Positions 43,522-49,387 of a stretch of 49,387 nt of DNA are shown here, piece by piece. Under the pieces are notes generated by a model. The model made no database searches. It was not told where the DNA came from and saw only the letters and a program-made list of their open reading frames with translations. Position numbers and translations under genes: made by a program. Every line of letters begins with the position of its first letter. The first letter of the stretch is position 1. The stretch is from Chloroflexota bacterium (lineage in GTDB: Bacteria; Chloroflexota; Chloroflexia; Thermomicrobiales; UBA6265): positions 1 through 49,387 of the forward strand of contig JAEWEG010000084.1 of assembly GCA_023389575.1 (NCBI GenBank), given 5' to 3'.

Positions 43522-44409
43522 TCAGCCCTTCTGTCCAGACATGGCGATTCCCTCGACGAACCATCGCTGGGCCACGATATAGAGGATAAGGATCGGCAGG
43601 ATCGAAAGCGCCACCGCCGCCATCATCACGCCGCGGTCCTGGCTGGCGTTGCCGCTCAACTCGGCGATCGCCATTGGCAGCACCTTCAGGTCGGGCGAGC
43701 GCACCACGATCAGCGGCCAAAGGTACATCTTCCACGCATTGAGGAAGGTGATGATGCCGTAGGCCGTGATCACCGGGCGCGCCAGCGGCAGCGTGAAGGT
43801 CCAGAACTGCTGCCAGTAGTTCGCGCCGTCCAGCCGTGCGGCCTCGTACATCTCGTTCGGCAGCCGCATGAAGAACTGGCGGAACAGGAACGTCCCGAAC
43901 GCCGCCTGGGCCACGATCGGCAGGATCATGCCCTGGTAGGTGTTCACCCACCCGAAGTTCACCACCACGATGTACGTCGGGATCAGCGTCACCTGCGGCG
44001 GGATCATCATCGTGCCGAGGTAGATCAGGAACACGGCGTTGCGGAACGGGAAGTCGATCCGGGCGAACGCGAAGCCGCCCATCAGCGCGAACGACCCCTG
44101 CAACACCACGATCGCGATCGAGAAGAACGTGGTGTTGAAGAACACCCGCCCATTCACGCGCTCGAACGCATCCACATAATTCCGCCAGAGGAAGGGGTCG
44201 GGGATCCACGTCGGTGGGTAGGCGAACGCCTGCGAATTCGTCTTCAGGGAGGTCGAAAGCATCCATACGAAGGGGATGAGGTTGATCAGCGCGCCGATCG
44301 CCAGCACCACCGTGACGATGGTAACCACCATCCACCGGCGTCGCCGCTCCCGCTCGGCCCGCGAACCGGTGGCCACGGGCGCCGTTCCCTCCATTGCGAC
44401 ATCGCTCAT
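43522..44409 (-). CDS. CUT1 ABC transporter permease (MalG/UgpE type)
   Basis: A 295-residue inner-membrane permease with six helices. The EAA-type loop is EMYEAARLDGANYWQQFW (around residue 183). The start at 44409 overlaps the previous permease stop (ATGA); a longer start at 44424 is less likely. It forms the transport channel with the 44406-45344 product. Confidence 0.93.
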   Translation of the reverse strand: MSDVAMEGTAPVATGSRAERERRRRWMVVTIVTVVLAIGALINLIPFVWMLSTSLKTNSQAFAYPPTWIPDPFLWRNYVDAFERVNGRVFFNTTFFSIAIVVLQGSFALMGGFAFARIDFPFRNAVFLIYLGTMMIPPQVTLIPTYIVVVNFGWVNTYQGMILPIVAQAAFGTFLFRQFFMRLPNEMYEAARLDGANYWQQFWTFTLPLARPVITAYGIITFLNAWKMYLWPLIVVRSPDLKVLPMAIAELSGNASQDRGVMMAAVALSILPILILYIVAQRWFVEGIAMSGQKG

Positions 44410-45344
44410 CCGTAATGCACCCATCGCTTCTGCCCAATCCAGTTCAGCACGGTAAAGATGAACACGATCACGAACAGGATGTACGCCTGCGCCGAGGCAT
44501 ACCCCATTCGGAAGTACTGGAAGGCATTCTGGTAAATGTCGTAGATGAGGATGTTGGAGGCGTTGAGCGGACCGCCTTGCGTCATCACGCTGATCGTATC
44601 GAAGCCCCCAAACAGCACGCCGAGCATGGTCATGATCATCACGAAGAACGTGGTCGGCGTGATCAGCGGTACCGTGATATCGAGGAACTGGCGAAACGCC
44701 GATGCCCCATCGATCTGGGCCGCCTCGTAGTACTCACGCGGGATTTCCTGCAAGCCGGCCGTGAACAGGATGATGTTGAACGGCAACCCGAGCCACACCA
44801 TCATCACGATCAGGGCCGGCATCACCCAATTGAGGTTGAACAACCAGTCGATCGGCTCCAGCCCGATTTGCCGCATGCCATAGTTGATCAGCCCGAAATC
44901 CTTGGCGTACAGCCATTTCCAGACCGCCGCCGCCGCGACTCCCGAGGTCACCAGCGGCAGGAAGAACAAGGCCCGCCACAACGACGTGAACCGGGAATTG
45001 TTCAGCAACACCGCGATGATCAATGGCAACACGACGGAGGGCACCGCCGCCCCCACCGTGAAGTAGAGCGTGTTTTTCAGGATCTTGGCCGTCAGCGGGT
45101 CCTGGAAGAAGTCGGTGTAGTTCTGGAACCCGACGTACACGGCCGGGGTCAGGATGTTGTAATCAAAAAAGCTGAGATAGAGGCCATACACCACCGGATA
45201 GGCGGTGAACAGCCCGAACAGCACCAGGTTCGGACCCAGGAACAGCAGCGCCCACAGGCCCGCCTTCCAGTCCTTCTTCCCCCGGCGCCGCGGCGTTGTC
45301 CTCGTTGCGTCCGCCAGCGGAACCCCGGCCACGGAACCTTGCAT
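44406..45344 (-). CDS. CUT1 ABC transporter permease (MalF/UgpA type)
   Basis: A 312-residue inner-membrane permease. The first helix is LWALLFLGPNLVLFGLFTAY and the EAA-like loop is EYYEAAQIDGASAFRQFLD (around residue 208). The ATG at 45344 is taken as the start; TTG at 45356 is possible, and neither has an ideal ribosome-binding site. The gene is separated from the binding-protein gene by a strong hairpin. Confidence 0.92.
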   Translation of the reverse strand: MQGSVAGVPLADATRTTPRRRGKKDWKAGLWALLFLGPNLVLFGLFTAYPVVYGLYLSFFDYNILTPAVYVGFQNYTDFFQDPLTAKILKNTLYFTVGAAVPSVVLPLIIAVLLNNSRFTSLWRALFFLPLVTSGVAAAAVWKWLYAKDFGLINYGMRQIGLEPIDWLFNLNWVMPALIVMMVWLGLPFNIILFTAGLQEIPREYYEAAQIDGASAFRQFLDITVPLITPTTFFVMIMTMLGVLFGGFDTISVMTQGGPLNASNILIYDIYQNAFQYFRMGYASAQAYILFVIVFIFTVLNWIGQKRWVHYG

Positions 45345-45390
45345 GTGTTGATCCAATTCCTCGCTGGTACGTTGGGACCCTGGGTGGAGC

Positions 45391-45422
45391 GGGGAGGGAT
45401 TCCGCCAGCGGAATCCCTCCCC
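45391..45422 (-). terminator. Strong intercistronic hairpin after binding-protein gene
   Basis: GGGGAGGGATTCCGC (45391-45405) and GCGGAATCCCTCCCC (45408-45422) are perfect 15-base inverted repeats only two bases apart. It sits right behind the binding-protein stop codon and before the permeases, where partial termination would give more binding protein than permease. Confidence 0.75.
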
Positions 45423-45428
45423 GGCGCG

Positions 45429-46769
45429 TTACCCCATCTGGAGCGCGCGCGTCGCCTCCATCGCCATGTTGTTCACGGCGTCTTCAGGCGACATTTGTCC
45501 CAGCAGCACGGCGTCGATTCCGTCTTCCATCGCCTTGCGGAAGGCGCCGGTGCTGTAGAACGGCAGCGGCGGCGGCAGCATCGCGTCCTCGGTGGCGGTT
45601 ACGAAGATCTCGTTGTTGTACGGCGGGCCGGGCAGGTCTCGCCACGCCGGGTCGTCGTAGAACGTGGTGATGGGCGGCACCACCAGGTAGGACTCCATGA
45701 AGAAGGTCATGCCGTCGGAGTAGGCGTACTCCAGCAGTTTCCAGGCGGCGTCCGGATTCTCGGTTTGCGAGGAGATGGCGTAGCCCATGGCCCCCATCCC
45801 GGTGGAGCGGCGGGCCGTTCCGCTGGGAACCAGCGACACATCCCAGTCATCTTCCACCTGGCTGCGCAGGGTTGGCACCGCGGCTCGCACGGTCATGGTC
45901 ATCGCGGAATTGCCCGAGCTGAAGCCGACCCCAGAGCCACCCATCTCGTCCTGCACGGAAGGCGGCATGAACCAGCCGTTGGTGAGCCCTTCGAAGAGAT
46001 AGCCCCAGGCGCGCTGGCCTTCCTCGGCGTTGAACACCGCCTCGGACTGGTCCTCGGACATGATTTCTCCACCCTCGGCCACCACCAGCGGCACCCAGAT
46101 CGCCCACCAGGAGTAGCCGGCGTCCAGGCCGTACTGGGTGGTGGCGCCATCCTCGGTCTTGATCGTCAGTTTCTCGGCGGCGGCCAGCAGGTCGGTCCAG
46201 GTCCACTGCTCGGTGGGATACTCGACACCCGCGTCATCGAACATGCGCTTGTTGAAGTACAGCACCACCACGTCGGCGGCCCGCGGCAGGAATCCCAGCT
46301 TGCCTTCGTATTCGCCCAGCGCCAGGAACTTCTCATCGAACGTGCCAAGGTCGAACCCGGTCGACTCCGCCAGCGGAATCAGGTCGGCCGTCAGGCCCGA
46401 ATCGAAGAACGGCTTGGTGAACACGTCGGCGCTGACGAACAGGTCGGGCATCGTTCCCGCGGAGATGTCGGTGAGCAGCTTCTGGTCGTAGGTTTCCGGG
46501 TCATAGGCGAGCACGGTGACCTTGTAGTCCGGGTTCTCGGCCACGAAGGCATCGGCCACCGCCTGCACCAGGTCGATTTCGGTGCCGGAGAGGGCGTTGA
46601 TCGCCCATTCCAGCTCGATGGCGCCATCCTGCCCGTGGCTGTACATGGCCGCCGGCTGGGATGGCGAGGCCAGGCCGGAAACGCCCGCGCCATGGGCGAT
46701 CGCGGAGGCGGCTCCTCCGGCCACGGCCGTTCGAATCACATTCCGTCTGTTGGTGCGAAACCCGCTCAT
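45429..46769 (-). CDS. Extracellular solute-binding protein of second sugar importer
   Basis: A 446-residue family-1 solute-binding protein. The signal TNRRNVIRTAVAGGAASAIA has a twin-arginine pattern. The mature part begins IELEWAINALSGTEIDLVQ and carries NPDYKVTVLAYDPETYDQKL, VVVLYFNKRMFDDAGVEYP (hinge segment) and a long C-terminal helical region. ATG 46769 has AGGAAG upstream; the start at 46796 is less likely. It is the first gene of the second sugar operon, with a candidate promoter about 380 bases upstream. Confidence 0.92.
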   Translation of the reverse strand: MSGFRTNRRNVIRTAVAGGAASAIAHGAGVSGLASPSQPAAMYSHGQDGAIELEWAINALSGTEIDLVQAVADAFVAENPDYKVTVLAYDPETYDQKLLTDISAGTMPDLFVSADVFTKPFFDSGLTADLIPLAESTGFDLGTFDEKFLALGEYEGKLGFLPRAADVVVLYFNKRMFDDAGVEYPTEQWTWTDLLAAAEKLTIKTEDGATTQYGLDAGYSWWAIWVPLVVAEGGEIMSEDQSEAVFNAEEGQRAWGYLFEGLTNGWFMPPSVQDEMGGSGVGFSSGNSAMTMTVRAAVPTLRSQVEDDWDVSLVPSGTARRSTGMGAMGYAISSQTENPDAAWKLLEYAYSDGMTFFMESYLVVPPITTFYDDPAWRDLPGPPYNNEIFVTATEDAMLPPPLPFYSTGAFRKAMEDGIDAVLLGQMSPEDAVNNMAMEATRALQMG

Positions 46770-47155
46770 GCGTGTCTTCCTTCCAGGAACGTTCAAGTGA
46801 TTGGCCGGGCGATGTCCGCGTGCTTCCCCGGCATCCGTCAGCCCGGGGTGGTGGATGCCGTCATCAGGGGGAAGCGGTGGGTACGGTTAACTGCCTGGCC
46901 TCCTCTCACGACGGGCCTTCATGCTCGCGCCCGCTCGCTCGTTCCGGGCGGGGGATATGACGAAGAACGCCTGTGCCGTTGGCCGCTCCTAGCCCGTGCC
47001 CACGACTGGTCCAGCATGTCCTCCGGCTGGACCGCGAGGTGGAACTCCGGACGCACTCCGGCCATCGACTCGCATCTGTATGTGAATGCCCTTCCGCGAC
47101 GGACATCCTCGTCCACGTCCCGGCGGCATTTCCTAGCATCAATCGATGATCGCTG
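46770..47155 (-). other. Long leader/intergenic region without a gene
   Basis: About 385 bases between the predicted start of transcription and the binding-protein ATG. Short open frames in both directions look like by-products of GC richness and have no ribosome-binding site. A short CATC-N4-GATG repeat around an ATCGAT core (47137-47148) lies near the predicted +1 and might be an operator. I see no recognised riboswitch. Confidence 0.4.
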
Positions 47156-47184
47156 ATTCTATGAACCGCCTATCCACCCGTCAA
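47156..47184 (-). promoter_or_regulatory. Sigma-70-type promoter for second sugar operon
   Basis: Minus strand: TTGACG (47184-47179), a 17-base spacer, TAGAAT (47161-47156). Each box matches five of six consensus bases. It points toward the binding-protein gene and would give a leader of about 380 bases. Confidence 0.6.
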
Positions 47185-47764
47185 TAGGCCGCGGAGACTT
47201 TCCGCAGGCTTCGGTCTCGGGACCGCCACGTCTATCCAGCCCTTGGCCGCATTGCTGCAGTCCTCCCGGCGGACAACGACAGTGCCGTCGTTATTCGGTC
47301 GGCACATCGCTCGCGAGTTGCAACATCCCGAGCTCGATTTTGGTCATGTTGAACCAACTCCCATGCTTGGGCGTACGATGGATTTCCAACTTATCGGCAA
47401 AGCGTTTTGCCTCAGATGGTGGTAACGCGACGTGCAGTGACGCCAGGGTGTGGATTTTGAGGAGGCCCATCACCAGCACAATCTGCTCCACTTGGGGGAA
47501 ATCGGACATCAATCAGATTCCGCACACAAGAGGCCCGATCGAGCTGGTTCCGCCTGGTACGACCTGTATATCGCGCCAGTCCTGAAGCGGTGCGGTCACA
47601 AGGAAACGGTTCACCAATTCCTCAAAGGGCGTACTTTAGGACCTGGCGAGCAGTTTGCTCTGGTCAAACAGGGAGCGACTTGCGGACCCCAGCCAGCAGT
47701 TGTGGACGGTCTCATTCACGAAGACCCGGCGGGCATGGCGAAGAAAGCGGGCGCTGCGAATGGT

Positions 47765-47785
47765 CTAAGAGCTTGCGCCAATAGG
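47765..47785 (+). repeat. Left terminal inverted repeat of IS5-type element
   Basis: CTAAGAGCTTGCGCCAATAG plus a final G. It pairs with the right end at 18 of 21 positions; the differences are at positions 7, 10 and 19. Confidence 0.8.
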
Positions 47786-47857
47786 AGATGAGTGAGGACA
47801 CGGGGTCCGGCATGATGGATGGTATTCTACGCCGCCCCATCCCGCTGGAGGTGTCCC

Positions 47858-48673
47858 GTGCCCGCGCTGCCATCATGGCTCATCGACCTCATCTGGGACC
47901 AGTGCCAGGTCCTGCTACCCGCTCGCGAGGATCACCATCCGCTGGGCTGTCACCGCCCGCGCATTCCCGACCGGCTCGTCTTCGACAAACTCGTCCAACT
48001 CCTGGTCTTCGGATGTGCCTATGGGCGGATCGCCGATGCCACCTGCTCAGCCACGACGCTCCGCCGTCGCCGGGACGAGTGGATCGCCGCCGAGGTGATG
48101 GACGAGTTGGAGGGCATCGTGCTGGCGGCCTACGACCGCATGATTGGGTTGGCGCTGGACGATGTCGTGGTCGACGGCTGCATTACCAAGGCGCCGTGTG
48201 GCGGGGAGGTCGCGGGCCGAAGTCCCGTGGATCGGGGCAAGCTCGGCCTCAAACGCTCGACCGTGGTCGATGCCAACGGGGTCCCGCTCGGGGCGGTCGC
48301 GGCCCCGGCCAACCAGCACGACTCGCCCCTGCTGGCGTCCACCCTGGACACTGCGAGCGACCTCCACGGGAGCGCGGCGACCGTCCATCTCGATCTGGGC
48401 GACGATTCGGGCCCTACTCGTGAACGGCTGGTGGCCAGGGGGCTGGTCGGCGCCATTGCCCCGAAGGGCATGCCCGCCCCGTCCCGCTGGCCGGTCGAGC
48501 GCACCAACGCCTGGACCAACGCCCACAAGAAGCTGGTCTGGTGCACCGAGCGGCGAACGCGGGTCGTGGCGTTCGGGCTGGCGTTCTCAGCGGTGGTGAT
48601 CATCGTCCGTCGGCTGATGCGTGAAGCTTGGACGCGCTACCGATGGGAGCACCGTCCCGCATGCAGACCATGA
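47858..48673 (+). CDS. IS5-family transposase
   Basis: A 271-residue DDE transposase. The first catalytic Asp is in LDDVVVDGCITKAPCGGE (around residue 105), followed by RGKLGLKRSTVVDANGVPLG. The second Asp is in HLDLGDDSGPTRERL and the Glu in WPVERTNAWTN. It is a single uninterrupted frame, as in IS5 elements with one ORF. The GTG start has GGAGGT upstream; a longer frame to 47819 has no start signal. All three catalytic residues seem present, so the element could be active. Confidence 0.9.
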   Translation: MPALPSWLIDLIWDQCQVLLPAREDHHPLGCHRPRIPDRLVFDKLVQLLVFGCAYGRIADATCSATTLRRRRDEWIAAEVMDELEGIVLAAYDRMIGLALDDVVVDGCITKAPCGGEVAGRSPVDRGKLGLKRSTVVDANGVPLGAVAAPANQHDSPLLASTLDTASDLHGSAATVHLDLGDDSGPTRERLVARGLVGAIAPKGMPAPSRWPVERTNAWTNAHKKLVWCTERRTRVVAFGLAFSAVVIIVRRLMREAWTRYRWEHRPACRP

Positions 48674-48683
48674 CGACTCCCCG

Positions 48684-48704
48684 CCCATTGGCGCCAGTTC
48701 TTAG
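48684..48704 (-). repeat. Right terminal inverted repeat of IS5-type element
   Basis: The reverse complement reads CTAAGAACTGGCGCCAATGG plus a final G. It lies 10 bases after the transposase stop codon and pairs with the left end. Confidence 0.8.
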
Positions 48705-48830
48705 CAGGTCCTCCATATGCCAGACGAAGTCAGAGTTGCTCTCGGGTGGGATGCGCCGTTGGGCCTTTAGCCAGACGTTGGGAGGAGCGGGTTGCTCCGC
48801 CACCAGGAAGCAGGTATAAGTTCGCCGAGT

Positions 48831-48997
48831 TCGGCATCGTGGCCCATCGCGTCACCAAGAGCGAAAGGGGTTACCGTGCCCGAACGGCACAACCGCCGTG
48901 AACTACTCCATGCGGACCCCCGGCACCGCCCTCACCTCGTATACTGGTCCCCACAGCCAGAGTTCGAACTCCCGCAATCGTGCCAGGGTCCCGCATC
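48831..48997. other. Intergenic region
   Basis: Sequence between the IS630 remnant and the last gene. No convincing gene; a short stretch GAGTTCGAACTCCCGC (48960-48975) resembles a tRNA T-arm but no tRNA body surrounds it. Confidence 0.4.

Positions 48998-49387
<390 letters not shown>

Larger units (their letters stand above)
47765..48704 (+). mobile_element. IS5-family insertion sequence
   Basis: An element of about 940 bp bounded by imperfect 21-bp inverted repeats (18 of 21 matching). It carries one complete transposase gene. TA dinucleotides at both tips (47766-47767 and 48702-48703) could be the duplicated target typical of IS427-like members. It lies inside the IS630 remnant, so it arrived later. 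The uninterrupted gene suggests recent insertion. Confidence 0.8.
47291..48830 (-). pseudogene. Decayed IS630-family transposase, split by IS5-type insertion
   Basis: Two segments on the minus strand match an IS630-type transposase. The upstream one (about 48705-48800) reads VWLKAQRRIPPESNSDFVWH followed by MEDLL. The downstream one (47291-47764) contains DWRDIQVV-like and RFPQVEQIVLV segments, then EAKRFADKLEIHRTPKHGSW. The catalytic DNLNTH motif has decayed to GLLKIH, and stop codons and a frameshift at a run of C (near 47497) break the frame. The intact IS5-type element sits between the two segments. The gene cannot make active enzyme. Confidence 0.75.

Noticed and set aside
46906..47142. 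78-codon minus-strand frame in the leader of the second sugar operon
   Set aside because: No ribosome-binding site, odd composition (many Ser/Arg/His) and no family resemblance; probably non-coding.
47761..47770. GGTCTAAGA as another GntR operator
   Set aside because: It is the left tip of the IS5-type element and has no second half site.
48960..48975. tRNA-like T-arm sequence GAGTTCGAACTC
   Set aside because: No matching acceptor, D or anticodon stems were found around it.

Overview
The window is a 49.4 kb piece of a GC-rich bacterial chromosome and probably one end of an assembly contig. The gene content suggests a member of the Chloroflexota, most likely class Thermomicrobia. The grounds are Tat-type signal peptides on solute-binding proteins, a PhoX protein with an ATPVASPV-type low-complexity linker, a Thr/Pro-rich exported protein, F420-type (PPOX and LLM) oxidoreductases, several CUT1 sugar importers lacking their own ATPase, and frequent GTG/TTG starts. 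This taxonomic placement is inference; there is no rRNA or other marker gene.

Layout. 1-2.6 kb: a small membrane protein overlapping an orphan terminase-like ATPase/nuclease, then a DUF429 protein. 2.8-5.6 kb: a DUF6338 membrane protein with a basic companion (minus), a lone Gfo/Idh/MocA oxidoreductase, a PPOX flavoprotein and a small membrane protein. 5.9-7.9 kb: a PhoX-type phosphatase. 8.0-18.9 kb: a minus-strand operon of twelve genes, the most interesting part of the window. From the promoter end it encodes a GntR/UTRA regulator, a Gfo/Idh/MocA dehydrogenase, a two-domain cupin carrying an in-frame UAG, a ROK sugar kinase, a Zn-dependent homocysteine S-methyltransferase homologue, a glucosamine-6-phosphate-deaminase homologue, a ferritin-like di-iron protein, a plant-type [2Fe-2S] ferredoxin, a solute-binding protein and two CUT1 permeases. 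A TTGACA-N17-CATACT promoter with a DasR/NagR-like inverted repeat lies at its head. A similar TCTAGACC element lies upstream of the next gene, an MlrC/M81 protein, and overlaps a possible promoter for the divergent gene. My reading is a regulated system for import and oxidative or demethylating breakdown of an amino-sugar-like compound.

20.7-24.1 kb: a 1112-residue fusion of a TPR-rich region to a site-2-protease (M50) membrane domain. 24.0-29.3 kb: DUF488, then a urease operon ureAB(fused)-ureC-ureF-ureG-ureD without ureE. 29.4-32.8 kb: a class-C-beta-lactamase-like serine hydrolase and an ABC exporter pair. 32.9-40.1 kb: a mixed region with a MazG-like pyrophosphohydrolase, an enolase-superfamily enzyme, a HAD hydrolase, a GNAT acetyltransferase, an iron-siderophore-type binding protein, an LLM flavoprotein, a PAP2 phosphatase and a 3-methyladenine DNA glycosylase.

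40.2-46.8 kb: a second minus-strand sugar operon (solute-binding protein, two permeases, sugar isomerase/epimerase-like TIM barrel, Gfo/Idh/MocA dehydrogenase, D-2-hydroxyacid dehydrogenase-like protein), with a candidate promoter about 380 nt upstream of its first gene. 47.3-48.8 kb: a decayed IS630-family transposase gene interrupted by an intact IS5-type element with 21-bp imperfect terminal inverted repeats. 49.0 kb to the end: a truncated exported Thr/Pro-rich protein running into 39 consecutive C, probably a sequencing or assembly artefact. No rRNA, tRNA or CRISPR array was seen.
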